Of a DNA stretch of 64,000 bases, positions 55,361-64,000 are shown piece after piece. A program made the translations under genes and the position numbers. This DNA is from Kiloniella litopenaei (GTDB lineage: Bacteria; Pseudomonadota; Alphaproteobacteria; Kiloniellales; Kiloniellaceae). Under the pieces are notes generated by a model. The model ran no database searches and was not told the DNA's origin. It was given only the letters and a program-made list of their open reading frames with translations. Each line of letters begins with the position of its first letter. The first letter of the stretch is position 1. Location of the stretch: the NCBI RefSeq assembly GCF_000982415.1, contig NZ_LANI01000003.1, forward strand, positions 434,001 to 498,000. Reading direction: 5' to 3'.

Positions 55361-57079
55361 TCAGACAGGTAATTTCGCATTTGAAAGCAGTATCTCAAAT
55401 TCATCCACAGGCATCGGCTTTGCAAAATAGAATCCTTGGATACGGTCAAAGGCCAGCTTTTGACACCATTCTTTCTGTGCCGTTGTTTCAACACCCTCAA
55501 CAACAGTAAGAATGCCCAATGTTTTGGAAAAAGCATTTATTGCCTCTAAAAACAAAATATCCTGAGGATTATCTTCGATGGACTGAACAAAAGATCTATC
55601 AATTTTCAAAATTTGAAATGGGTATTTTTGCAATTGAGATAAAGATGAGTGCCCGGTACCAAAATCATCCAGGGCGAGGGGAATTCCAAGATTAGAGAGA
55701 CCCAGTAATACTTGAGCACTTGCATCAGTCCCTTTGATCAAGGTGCTTTCCGTCACCTCAAATTCCAATTGTCGTGGACTGACATTATGCGCCGCCAATG
55801 CGTCCTGAACATTCTTCACAAACCCATGCAAGCTCAACTGTAGCGGGGACAAGTTAACGGCAACAGAAAAATTCCCGTCCGAAAGGCTATATATTTTATT
55901 CCACTTTCCCAATTGGGCACAGGCAGTTTCCAATACACACTGACCAATTTTATCAATCAGGCCAATTTCTTCTGCAATGGGGATAAACTCAAAAGGACCA
56001 ATAAGCCCCTTCTCTGGATGCTGCCAGCGAACCAAAGCCTCCGCACCGATAACTTCTTCGCTGATGCAATCATATTGTGGCTGATAGTAGACAACAAATT
56101 CATTATGGGCGACAGCGTTATGGAGTTCACGCTCAAGTTCGACCTTTCTATGAATCGCATCATGAATTTTTTTTGAATAAAAATGGGTCTGGTTTTTTCC
56201 CATTTCTTTCGAGCGATACATGGCAACATCAGCGCATTTGAAAAGCTGTGCGGCATCCGTTGCGCAATCCGGATAGTTCGCCACGCCTATACTAGTTGTG
56301 ATTATCAATTCGGCATCATCTATGACAAAAGGTTCCGTGAGTGCCGCTAAAATTCTTCTGGTCAAGTGCTCTAATAACAACGGATTATCAATATTATGGA
56401 CGAGGATTGCAAATTCATCACCACCAATGCGGCAAAGAATATCCCCTTCACGCACCAAAGCGCTCAATCTTTTGGCAGCTTCGACCAACAGCTTGTCACC
56501 GATGGAATGCCCTAGCGTATCATTAATATTCTTAAAATTATCCAGATCCAGCATCAAAAGTGCCAGACCACGGCAATGCCGTTTCGCATAGGGAATCGCG
56601 GCATCCAGACTGGTCTCAAATACATAGCGATTGGACAGACCGGTTAGCGGATCTTTTTCTGCAAGGAACTGGAGCTCTTTTTGGCTTTCTCTCAATTCCT
56701 GTTCAATTTTATACCGTTCTTTTGCATGTCGAATTGCCCGGATCAACCTGGCTGCTGTAACTTCATTTTTTACAATAAAATCCTGTGCCCCCGCCTCTAT
56801 ACACTTAATGGCAAGATCTTCGTCTTCCATATTACTCAACATGACAACGGCGATATTTGCATGACTGGACTCGTTCAAGGCCCTTAACAAATCCAAACCA
56901 GTCATTGTTGGCAGTTTATAATCTAACAGGATGATATCAAAACTCTTGTCCTTATGATATTTCAGGCCTTCTTCAGCAGAGGCAGCCTCTGTAATATTCA
57001 GGGGATACCCCGACCTATCCAGTGCTCTGATAGAATTTTCCCGATCAATGTTGTCATCATCTATTAGAAGTAAGTTCAA
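55361..57079 (-). CDS. Response regulator with GGDEF and EAL domains
   Basis: The 572-residue protein has a receiver domain (acidic LLLIDDDNIDREN, Asp in IILLDYKLPTMTG) to about 125, then GGDEF (about 140-300) with RIGGDEFAIL intact, and EAL (about 315-560) with GAEALVRWQHP and DDFGTGHSSLSQL intact. It can in principle both make and break c-di-GMP, controlled by phosphorylation. Translation starts with TTG 57079, preceded by AAGGA. It is the first gene of the cluster with the CHASE kinase and Rcp1-like regulator. Confidence 0.92.
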   Translation of the reverse strand: MNLLLIDDDNIDRENSIRALDRSGYPLNITEAASAEEGLKYHKDKSFDIILLDYKLPTMTGLDLLRALNESSHANIAVVMLSNMEDEDLAIKCIEAGAQDFIVKNEVTAARLIRAIRHAKERYKIEQELRESQKELQFLAEKDPLTGLSNRYVFETSLDAAIPYAKRHCRGLALLMLDLDNFKNINDTLGHSIGDKLLVEAAKRLSALVREGDILCRIGGDEFAILVHNIDNPLLLEHLTRRILAALTEPFVIDDAELIITTSIGVANYPDCATDAAQLFKCADVAMYRSKEMGKNQTHFYSKKIHDAIHRKVELERELHNAVAHNEFVVYYQPQYDCISEEVIGAEALVRWQHPEKGLIGPFEFIPIAEEIGLIDKIGQCVLETACAQLGKWNKIYSLSDGNFSVAVNLSPLQLSLHGFVKNVQDALAAHNVSPRQLEFEVTESTLIKGTDASAQVLLGLSNLGIPLALDDFGTGHSSLSQLQKYPFQILKIDRSFVQSIEDNPQDILFLEAINAFSKTLGILTVVEGVETTAQKEWCQKLAFDRIQGFYFAKPMPVDEFEILLSNAKLPV

Positions 57080-57354
57080 AGCCTTGTATTCCTTATGGCG
57101 TCTTGCAAAAAAAGTTCAAAAGGCGGGGCATTTTAATTAAATGCCTAAAATACTCTCCCAAAATAAACCAAAGGTATTAAAAATTATTAACGCACACCCT
57201 ATAGAGGCAACTTCATGTAAAAAATCTTTTGTCGTCTATGAAGCAGTCTTGGTTTCACAGAGAAAGCTTGTTTTGAGTCGTCAACCTCTTGACCTTTCGC
57301 CTGCTAGAAGGTTTACGGTTTAGACAATGATCAATATGAAAGTAGGCAAGAAAA

Positions 57355-57726
57355 ATGTTGAACATCTCTTCCTCGCGCCCTGTCAAATTGCTGGTTGTTC
57401 TTTTATTTATCGTATTCATCCCAAGCCTGAGTTTCGCACATACAAAAGTTGCTCAAACTATTCCAGCAAACGGGGCGACACTTGCAACGTCACCGGACGA
57501 GATCAAATTGATTTTCTCTGACACTCTGAAAATTACAGCTATGAAGTTGCTGGATTATCAAGGTAAAGAACTTATTTTAAAGCACGATAAAGCCCCAAAA
57601 GCTCTGAAAGAAAAAGTAGCAATCCCCCAGACATTAGCGGCAGGAACCTATAGAGTTATCTGGCGAGGTATTTCGGCAGATGGGCACCCGATCAAGGGGC
57701 AAATTACCTTTACTATTGCTCCTTAG
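57355..57726 (+). CDS. copC: CopC-domain periplasmic copper-binding protein
   Basis: The 123-residue protein has a signal peptide ending before AHTKVAQTIPANG. The mature N-terminus starts with His after cleavage at FA-H, and the second site includes ISADGHPIKG: these are the usual copper(II)-binding positions of CopC. It lies 15 bp before a CopD-type gene, a common pair for copper uptake or handling in the periplasm. Confidence 0.88.
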   Translation: MLNISSSRPVKLLVVLLFIVFIPSLSFAHTKVAQTIPANGATLATSPDEIKLIFSDTLKITAMKLLDYQGKELILKHDKAPKALKEKVAIPQTLAAGTYRVIWRGISADGHPIKGQITFTIAP

Positions 57727-57741
57727 AACCAAGATATTCTT

Positions 57742-58617
57742 ATGATCGAGAATACGGATTATTTATTAGTATTTCTGAAAACCGTTATTTATGGCTGTAG
57801 CCTCTTTTCAGGCGGCACGTTACTTTTTCTCTATACATTTTCCACAGAAACCAACGACATAAAAGTTAAGCTATTTAGCTTCATCACCAGGTCAAGCTTC
57901 CTGGGAATTACGCTTATTGTTATCAACTTAGGAACACAAGTCATCTGGCTTTCCGCAGGAGAGATAGATGCGCTTTACGACCCTGATATGATTAATCTGG
58001 TGGCGTCTTCCACAGCAGGTCATGCCCAAATATTTTTGGGGTTAGGTTTGCTTGGAATCATCTCTGCTTCCAAAATACACCACCCTGTTTATGGGTTGTT
58101 GATTTTATTATCAATTCCAACCTCTTATGCTTTATCAGGCCATACAGGCTTCTATTCACCAGTATGGTTATTGAAAATTTTCATTATTGTGCATTTATCT
58201 ATTCTATGTTTTTGGGTCGGCAGCTTTATCCCCCTTCTGACATTGATCGATCAGAAAAAACAAACCGCCGCAGATACGTCAGAGCGATTTGGGAACATAG
58301 CTGCTTTTCTAATCCCCCTTTTGCTTGCGACAGGTGTTGGCATGACCTGGTTCATTGTTGGGGGGATCAAAGGACTGACAACTGATTATGGCTTAATGCT
58401 CCTTGGAAAGCTCAGTCTTGTAATTCTGTTGTTATGCTTTGCCGCCATAAATAAGCTTCGACTGGTCCCTCAGCTCAAAACAGGCCACCCCTTGGCAGCC
58501 CAAAAACTCAAACGGTCAATAAAAACTGAAATCGTACTCGTGTTGGCAATACTTACCCTTACAGCAGTTATTACCACGGTCATACCGCCAGAAAATCTCG
58601 GTCATCGTATTGGCTAA
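57742..58617 (+). CDS. copD: CopD-family membrane protein
   Basis: The 291-residue membrane protein has about eight helices. Periplasm- or membrane-facing His residues in segments such as SSTAGHAQIFLGL and SGHTGFY, and FWVGSFIPLLTLI, are typical of CopD. With CopC it is thought to bring copper into the cytoplasm or to deliver it for cuproenzymes. The copC stop is 15 bp upstream. Confidence 0.88.
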   Translation: MIENTDYLLVFLKTVIYGCSLFSGGTLLFLYTFSTETNDIKVKLFSFITRSSFLGITLIVINLGTQVIWLSAGEIDALYDPDMINLVASSTAGHAQIFLGLGLLGIISASKIHHPVYGLLILLSIPTSYALSGHTGFYSPVWLLKIFIIVHLSILCFWVGSFIPLLTLIDQKKQTAADTSERFGNIAAFLIPLLLATGVGMTWFIVGGIKGLTTDYGLMLLGKLSLVILLLCFAAINKLRLVPQLKTGHPLAAQKLKRSIKTEIVLVLAILTLTAVITTVIPPENLGHRIG

Positions 58618-58659
58618 GCTTTCATAACCAATACACGTTTACGACATTTCCCAGTAGAT

Positions 58660-59304
58660 TTATTGAAGTGCAGCAGGAACAGGACCGTCTTTCTCAGGAT
58701 CCCATCCAGAAGACCACATTTCATAGGGCACGATATGCGGTTTCACACCACTATTCTCAAACCAGGAATCAATGGCGTAGCTCTGCCCCGTTGAAATATC
58801 CACAACAGCTGCTGAAGTATGGGGCCATCCGCCAATAAAAAAACCACGAGTCACCTGAGACCGTAATCTATGATGTTTGATCAGCCCAAGTTCATTCAAG
58901 AACATCAACGTAGTCGTGGTGTTTATAGATTCATCTTCACAATCAAGTTGCCCTGACTGCCCATACCCGGTAAAGGTCCCGCCAATATCATTTTCTGTCC
59001 CCGCTTTCGGGGCATTCATTTGTTCCATATAGGCAACAGCATTTGCCATGGATGCTCGTTCTTGTTGCGGGTTTTGTGGTGCACCAAAGGCTTTGATTAA
59101 CCCTTGTTTATCTGCATCACTCACTGTCAGGGTTATTTGTCTCGCGCAACCGTAGCCGTGGCAATACTGATATTGCGCCATGGTAGGAACAGCCACCCCC
59201 TTACGCTCAAAAACCATATTTGGCGAAGAATTTGGTCCAGCAGCACACCCACCAAGTATCAAGGTAAAAGCCAATAATACCGATTTCAAAAACCGATCAG
59301 ACAT
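58660..59304 (-). CDS. Lipoprotein with possible Cys-His-Asp triad
   Basis: From ATG 59304 (AAAGGA upstream) the protein has 214 residues and a lipobox LILGGC with Cys near 19. I do not recognise the family firmly. The conserved-looking part has a Cys in GQLDCEDESINT followed by a helix, a His in GGWPHTSAAVVDI, and an Asp in YAIDSWFENSG. This order and spacing recall transglutaminase-like/BTLCP Cys proteases. It would act in the periplasm. A longer in-frame start at 59343 would break the signal sequence. Confidence 0.65.
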   Translation of the reverse strand: MSDRFLKSVLLAFTLILGGCAAGPNSSPNMVFERKGVAVPTMAQYQYCHGYGCARQITLTVSDADKQGLIKAFGAPQNPQQERASMANAVAYMEQMNAPKAGTENDIGGTFTGYGQSGQLDCEDESINTTTTLMFLNELGLIKHHRLRSQVTRGFFIGGWPHTSAAVVDISTGQSYAIDSWFENSGVKPHIVPYEMWSSGWDPEKDGPVPAALQ

Positions 59305-59538
59305 AATGATTAAATCCTTTGTCCGAATAGACGGATCAAGCAATCACAATAAATTATCTGTTCGTTTTTACAGGATCGAAAAATTCCTGCAACTGCTTTG
59401 AATAAACCCTTATGTCCGCCCCAAACGAGATACCTTGAAAAACTGTCTTTATTAAGCCATATGTCTTTTGCTCTTGATACAAGTGACCAAGAGATTAGCA
59501 ATATTACTTCGACTAGTTAAAAGGTGGATTATACAATC

Positions 59539-61440
59539 ATGTCTGAGGAACAACTTTCCTTCCAGGCCGAGGTTTCTCGCCTCTTGGACATTGTGGCCCA
59601 TTCGCTTTATTCCAATAAAGAAATCTTCCTGCGCGAACTTATCTCCAACGCGTCTGACGCGTGCGACAAGCTTCGCTACCTGGCAGTAACAGATGGTGAC
59701 CTGATGAAAGACGATCCGGATTTCAGGATCGACTTGGAAATAGACTCAAACGCCAACACGCTCACCATCAGCGATAACGGCATTGGCATGAACCGCCAAG
59801 AGCTTATTGATAATCTTGGTACCATCGCACGTTCCGGCACCAGCGCCTTTATGGAGCAGATGGAAAGCAGCAAGGACGGCAGCAATCTGATTGGTCAGTT
59901 CGGTGTTGGTTTCTATTCCAGCTATATGGTTGCCGACAAAGTCAGCGTCACCAGTCGCCGTGCAGGCGAAGATCAAGGTTGGCAATGGGATTCTGACGGC
60001 AAAGGTAAATTCACCATCGCCGAAGTTGAAAAGCCAGGTCGCGGAACCTCAATCACCCTGCACCTGAAAGAAGAGCAAAAAGAATATAGCGAAGAACTAC
60101 GTCTTCGCACCATTATCAAAACCTATTCCGATCATATCCCCATTCCGATCCGTCTCAAAAAAGCGCCAGAAAAGAATGAAGATGGCAGCATTGAAAACAA
60201 TGGCGATTGGGAAACTCTGAATTCAGCGTCTGCAATCTGGACACGAAGCAAATCCGACGTGACTGACGAACAGTACAAAGAGTTTTATCATCACGTTGCC
60301 CATGCCTATGACGACCCGTGGTTACGCGAACACTTCCGCGTTGAAGGCGTATTGGAATATTCCGGTCTTCTTTATATTCCTGGCAGCAAACCCTTTGATC
60401 TTTTTCACCCGGATCGTAAACACGGCGTGAAACTCTATGTCCGCCGTGTCTTTATCACCGATGACTGTCAGGAACTTATTCCCGCCTATATGCGTTTCCT
60501 GAAGGGCGTTATTGATTCAGAAGATCTGCCCCTCAACATCAGCCGTGAAATGCTGCAGGACAATCCGATGCTGCGTAAAATTCGCGGCGGTATCGTGAAA
60601 CGTGTCCTTGGCATCCTCGATAAAAAAGCCGAGAACGAGCAGGAAGAATACCTGAAATTCTGGGAAAACTTTGGCTCTGTTCTCAAAGAAGGTCTCTACG
60701 AAGATCTTCCGCAAAAAGATGCTCTCTTGAAACTCTGCCGCTTCAAGTCCATCAAAACCGACAGCTGGATCAGCCTCGCGGATTACCTCGAAAACATGAA
60801 AGAGGGCCAAGAGCATATCTATTATATCTCTGGTGAAGACGAACAGGCTCTGCGTCGCAGCCCACAGATCGAAGGTTTCAAAGCCAAAGATGTGGATGTA
60901 CTGGTTCTTCACGACCCCGTCGATGAATTCTGGGTCACATCAGTCAACGAGTACGAAGGTAAAGGCTTCAAATCTGTGACCCGAGGTGGCGCAGATCTGA
61001 ACAAGATTGACAGTGCAGATGACAAAGATGATTCATCAAAGGACAAAGAAGAAGATAAAGCAGAACTCGGTGCCCTGCTCGGTTATATGAAACTGACCCT
61101 GGAAGGGGAAGTCAAGGATATCCGCAGTTCAGAACGCCTCACCGACTCTGCTGTCTGTCTTGTGGCCGATGAAGGTGACATGGATATCCATCTGGAACGC
61201 ATTCTGCGCAGCCATAAACAGGTTGATGAAGCCAGTAAACGGGTCCTTGAAATCAATCCGAAACACGATCTGGTCAAACGTCTTTCAGACTTGATCAAGG
61301 AAGACGGCGCAGCCAAAGAGCTCGAGGACATTGCCTGGCTTCTGCTGGATCAGGCCAGAATTCTCGAAGGACAGATGCCATCCGATGCCGCAACATTCGC
61401 ACAAAGGATGTCCCGGGTTATGGGCAAAGGTCTTTCATAA
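59539..61440 (+). CDS. htpG: Hsp90-family chaperone HtpG
   Basis: From ATG 59539 the protein is 633 residues. The GHKL ATPase signature is EIFLRELISNASDACDKLRY, followed by DNGIGM and the lid GQFGVGFYSSY. The middle domain (about 230-500) has the conserved arginine loop LNISREMLQDN, and the C-terminal dimerisation domain is present. It folds client proteins in the cytoplasm with ATP. A GTG 15 bp upstream (59524) is also in frame, but AAGGTGG fits ATG 59539. A strong terminator follows. Confidence 0.97.
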   Translation: MSEEQLSFQAEVSRLLDIVAHSLYSNKEIFLRELISNASDACDKLRYLAVTDGDLMKDDPDFRIDLEIDSNANTLTISDNGIGMNRQELIDNLGTIARSGTSAFMEQMESSKDGSNLIGQFGVGFYSSYMVADKVSVTSRRAGEDQGWQWDSDGKGKFTIAEVEKPGRGTSITLHLKEEQKEYSEELRLRTIIKTYSDHIPIPIRLKKAPEKNEDGSIENNGDWETLNSASAIWTRSKSDVTDEQYKEFYHHVAHAYDDPWLREHFRVEGVLEYSGLLYIPGSKPFDLFHPDRKHGVKLYVRRVFITDDCQELIPAYMRFLKGVIDSEDLPLNISREMLQDNPMLRKIRGGIVKRVLGILDKKAENEQEEYLKFWENFGSVLKEGLYEDLPQKDALLKLCRFKSIKTDSWISLADYLENMKEGQEHIYYISGEDEQALRRSPQIEGFKAKDVDVLVLHDPVDEFWVTSVNEYEGKGFKSVTRGGADLNKIDSADDKDDSSKDKEEDKAELGALLGYMKLTLEGEVKDIRSSERLTDSAVCLVADEGDMDIHLERILRSHKQVDEASKRVLEINPKHDLVKRLSDLIKEDGAAKELEDIAWLLLDQARILEGQMPSDAATFAQRMSRVMGKGLS

Positions 61441-61463
61441 GATCCCCCTACCCGAAAAACACC

Positions 61464-61496
61464 AAAAGGCGGTTGAGTTACCTCAATCGCCTTTTT
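61464..61496 (+). terminator. Rho-independent terminator of htpG
   Basis: AAAAGGCGGTTGAG and CTCAATCGCCTTTT form a 14-bp stem with one G-T pair and a TTAC loop, ending in TTTTTCG on the plus strand. It lies 24 bp after the htpG stop. Confidence 0.9.
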
Positions 61497-61522
61497 CGTT
61501 CCGAATACCATAGAGTAAATAC

Positions 61523-62371
61523 TTAACTGGGATTACTCTCATGCAGAACAGCTCCGATAATTGCGCCGCCAGTGCCATCTTGCAGCAACAAGGCACACCC
61601 GTCGGTCGGTGATAATCCAAGCGAGGCAAAACTGAAGGAAAGGGACGCATCCCTACCGTTCCATTCCCCGGCGCGTTCGAACCCGCGAACGACGTGCTTG
61701 TTGACCATAAACAGCCCCTTGTTCTCGCCCCTTTGAATTTCTGTCTCGTGCTGTTCATCAAAAACGGCCACCCACAAGGTCGCTGATCTACCAAGCGGAA
61801 GCTCGTTACTAAAATTCACCGTTGGCTCAGACAGGCTCTTCCCCGCAATCGAGAGAGACACAGCTTTTCCCGCTTTGGCGGCCTCTTCAATTTCAAGCAG
61901 AACATCCCCCCGACGTGACCCCACCAATTCTTTGCGGCCATCAATAACCAATTGCGGGGTATAGACATATCGCAATGACATACTTGAAGCATAGTCACGT
62001 TGTCGCTGTGTTGCTTCCGGGCTGGAAAAAGGATCTTTCCAACCAATATAATCCCAGTAATCAACATGGTAAGACAGAGCAATAATGCCGGGCTGATCAG
62101 CAAGCTCGGTTAAAAGCGCATCAGCAGGCGGGCAAGAGCTACAGCCCTGCGACGTGAAAAGCTCAATAACCACAGGGGCGGCTTCGGAAAGGCCCGCTAC
62201 GCTGGCAGCCTGAGAAACCAACTGCCCCTGAGCCAAGCGCTTTTCCGCAGCCCGAACCGTCTCGCCAGAGGGACCGCTTATGGCCATATAGGCCCAAGCT
62301 AAAGAGAGGCCAAGCGCAACAAAGGCAACCTGCACAAACGGACGTTTGAAGAGAGTCTTTAAATATTTCAT
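61523..62371 (-). CDS. DUF1223 thioredoxin-fold protein
   Basis: From ATG 62371 the protein has 282 residues, a membrane-anchoring or signal helix near residues 10-27, and then a thioredoxin-like domain with CSSCPPADALL. VIELFTSQGCSSCPPAD is the opening signature of DUF1223. YHVDYWDYIGWKDPF and QRQRDYA are further family motifs. The CxxC suggests periplasmic redox activity, which has not been shown for the family. A TTG at 62377 is an alternative start. Confidence 0.88.
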   Translation of the reverse strand: MKYLKTLFKRPFVQVAFVALGLSLAWAYMAISGPSGETVRAAEKRLAQGQLVSQAASVAGLSEAAPVVIELFTSQGCSSCPPADALLTELADQPGIIALSYHVDYWDYIGWKDPFSSPEATQRQRDYASSMSLRYVYTPQLVIDGRKELVGSRRGDVLLEIEEAAKAGKAVSLSIAGKSLSEPTVNFSNELPLGRSATLWVAVFDEQHETEIQRGENKGLFMVNKHVVRGFERAGEWNGRDASLSFSFASLGLSPTDGCALLLQDGTGGAIIGAVLHESNPS

Positions 62372-62491
62372 ACTCAAAGACTATGCCTCTTTCAGCAAGA
62401 GCTCCAGTCACGTCAACTTCAAGTTTGCGCGAGCAGGGCAAAGCTTGCCCTTTGCCTGTAATTCTTAAGTACGGGACACACCCACACCTAA

Positions 62492-62522
62492 AGAAAAAAG
62501 GCAGCCCGTCTGGACTGCCTTT
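62492..62522 (-). terminator. Rho-independent terminator of acnA
   Basis: On the minus strand AAAGGCAG and CTGCCTTT enclose a 10-nt loop and are followed by a run of T (TTTCTTT). It lies 21 bp after the acnA stop. Confidence 0.85.
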
Positions 62523-62542
62523 GAAGCACCTATAAACCGACG

Positions 62543-64000
62543 TTATGCCGCGTCATGAATCAGGTTGCGAAGCACATAGTGCAGAATACCACCATGGCGG
62601 AAATACTCGACTTCATCTGCGGTATCAATACGGCACGTCAGTTTGATATTCTCAACAGAGCCATCCGGGCGGCTGATGTGACAATCAACATCCATGCCCG
62701 GCGTTATCCCCTTTTCAACCCCAGAAATATCGATCGTTTCATCACCTGTAATCCCCAATGTCTCTCGGGTTACGCCATCTTTAAAGACAAGCGGCAAAAC
62801 CCCCATAAAAACAAGGTTGGAACGGTGAATACGCTCAAAGCTTTCAACGATAACAGCCTTAACGCCCAACAAACGCGTTCCCTTGGCAGCCCAGTCACGG
62901 GAAGACCCCATGCCGTATTCCTTACCACCAAAAACTACCAGTGGTGTGCCGTCATCAATGTATTTCATTGCGGCATCATACACCGGCATAACTTCGCCCT
63001 TGTACTTGGAAAAACCACCTTCGGTCCCCGGAACCATTTCGTTTTTAATACGAATATTGGCAAAGGTACCCCGCATCATAACCTCGTGATTACCGCGACG
63101 AGACCCGTAAGAGTTAAAATCAATCGGACGCACCTGATGGCTTGTAAGATACTCACCACCCGGGCTATCTGCTTTGATCGCGCCAGCGGGCGAGATATGG
63201 TCAGTCGTAATATTATCAGCCAGGACCAACAACGGGCGTGCACCAGTGATATCACTAAGATCGCCAGCTTCCCTGCTCATACCCTCAAAGAACGGTGGGT
63301 ATTGAACATATGTACTTTGGTCATTCCAGTCATATGTCAAACCAGTCGCCGTTTCGATTTCCTTCCACTGCTGAGGGCCTTCGAAAACATTCTCGTACCG
63401 CGCCTTGAACATTTCCGGCGACAGTGAAACATTCGCGATTTCCTGGATCTCCTGCGAGGTCGGCCAGATATCTTTTAGGTAAACATCCTGACCATCCTTG
63501 CCCTGACCGATTGGATCATTCAACAGGTCAATCGTCACATTACCCGCCAACGCATAAGCAACGACAAGCGGTGGTGATGCGAGATAGTTCAAGCGTGTCT
63601 GCGGGCTGACGCGACCTTCGAAATTGCGGTTTCCAGACAGAACGGCAGCAACCTGTAGTTCTTTGTTGTCAATGGCAGCAATATGTTCATCTGCAAGGGG
63701 GCCAGAGTTTCCAATACAGGTCGTACAACCATACCCAACGAGATCAAAACCAATCTGGTTGAGATAATCCTGAAGCCCCGCTTTTTCCAGATAATCCGTC
63801 ACAACCTGTGATCCCGGGGCCAGTGATGTCTTCACCCAAGGCTTTGAAGTAAGCCCCAGTTCGACCGCCTTCTTCGCGACAAGCCCTGCTCCGATGAGAA
63901 CAGAGGGATTCGATGTATTGGTACAGCTGGTAATGGCTGCAATCATCACATCGCCATTACTCAGCTCATAATCCTTGCCTTCAACAGGGGATTTATCCCC
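62543..64000 (-). CDS. acnA: Aconitate hydratase A, C-terminal part
   Basis: The reading frame enters from the right edge (first visible residues [17 protein letters not shown]) and gives the last 485 residues of an approximately 890-residue aconitase. The first cluster Cys is in [12 protein letters not shown] and the next two in [12 protein letters not shown]. The swivel domain has [13 protein letters not shown] and [10 protein letters not shown]. The enzyme interconverts citrate and isocitrate with a [4Fe-4S] cluster. It is of the AcnA/IRP1 type and not AcnB. Because the N-terminus is beyond the window, regulation upstream cannot be seen. Confidence 0.97.
   Translation of the reverse strand, partial: GDKSPVEGKDYELSNGDVMIAAITSCTNTSNPSVLIGAGLVAKKAVELGLTSKPWVKTSLAPGSQVVTDYLEKAGLQDYLNQIGFDLVGYGCTTCIGNSGPLADEHIAAIDNKELQVAAVLSGNRNFEGRVSPQTRLNYLASPPLVVAYALAGNVTIDLLNDPIGQGKDGQDVYLKDIWPTSQEIQEIANVSLSPEMFKARYENVFEGPQQWKEIETATGLTYDWNDQSTYVQYPPFFEGMSREAGDLSDITGARPLLVLADNITTDHISPAGAIKADSPGGEYLTSHQVRPIDFNSYGSRRGNHEVMMRGTFANIRIKNEMVPGTEGGFSKYKGEVMPVYDAAMKYIDDGTPLVVFGGKEYGMGSSRDWAAKGTRLLGVKAVIVESFERIHRSNLVFMGVLPLVFKDGVTRETLGITGDETIDISGVEKGITPGMDVDCHISRPDGSVENIKLTCRIDTADEVEYFRHGGILHYVLRNLIHDAA

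Overview
The window looks like chromosome of a marine, heterotrophic, motile alphaproteobacterium of moderate GC. The evidence is the dmdA-acuI pair for dimethylsulfoniopropionate (DMSP) use, the block Suv3-like helicase / S4 protein / fdxA / carD that is common in Alphaproteobacteria, a NavBac-type sodium channel, and many Cache, GGDEF, EAL and CHASE sensors. I could not fix the genus from sequence alone.

Left flank (1-15.8 kb), host genes: psuK and the 5' end of psuG (pseudouridine breakdown), a DUF2946-like protein, the dmdA-acuI-GNAT cluster with a divergent LysR regulator, a secreted Cache-only protein next to a chemoreceptor carrying the same sensor domain, a diguanylate cyclase, a voltage-gated sodium channel beside an MscS channel, a PAS_5 protein, a radical SAM protein and two small membrane proteins (YczE-like and VUT).

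Centre (15,881-36,915): a complete-looking Tn7-like transposon of about 21 kb, inserted 14 bp past the 3' end of tRNA-Arg(CCU). It has matching terminal repeats with several TnsB-type sites, a leftward tnsA-tnsB-tnsC-tniQ operon, and a 14 kb cargo made of defence-type genes: a PLD-fold protein with an unrecognised partner, an Mrr-like type IV endonuclease, a tight three-gene cassette (MmeI-like methyltransferase, SF2 helicase, GIY-YIG nuclease), and a UvrD-like helicase with a RelE/ParE-like N-terminus. No Cas genes or CRISPR arrays are present, so targeting is probably by the TnsD-sized TniQ protein recognising the tRNA gene. A motif of the type GAYCCTATTTTTT recurs before element genes. The element carries an apparently broken Xre/MbcA-type antitoxin gene and lacks a visible 5-bp target duplication.

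Right flank (36.9-64 kb), host genes again: tRNA-Arg, proline iminopeptidase, an SNase-fold protein, rhodanese, an M48-LysM lipoprotein protease, a class III adenylate cyclase, a WYL regulator with a phosphatase-fold protein whose metal motifs are degenerate, carD, fdxA, a TerB-like protein, a DUF938 methyltransferase, a LysR/EamA pair, a GFA protein, the S4/Suv3-like helicase pair (with a hairpin covering the helicase Shine-Dalgarno), a three-gene c-di-GMP/CHASE-kinase/Rcp1-like cluster, copC-copD, a lipoprotein with a possible Cys-His-Asp triad, htpG, a DUF1223 protein and the 3' part of acnA.
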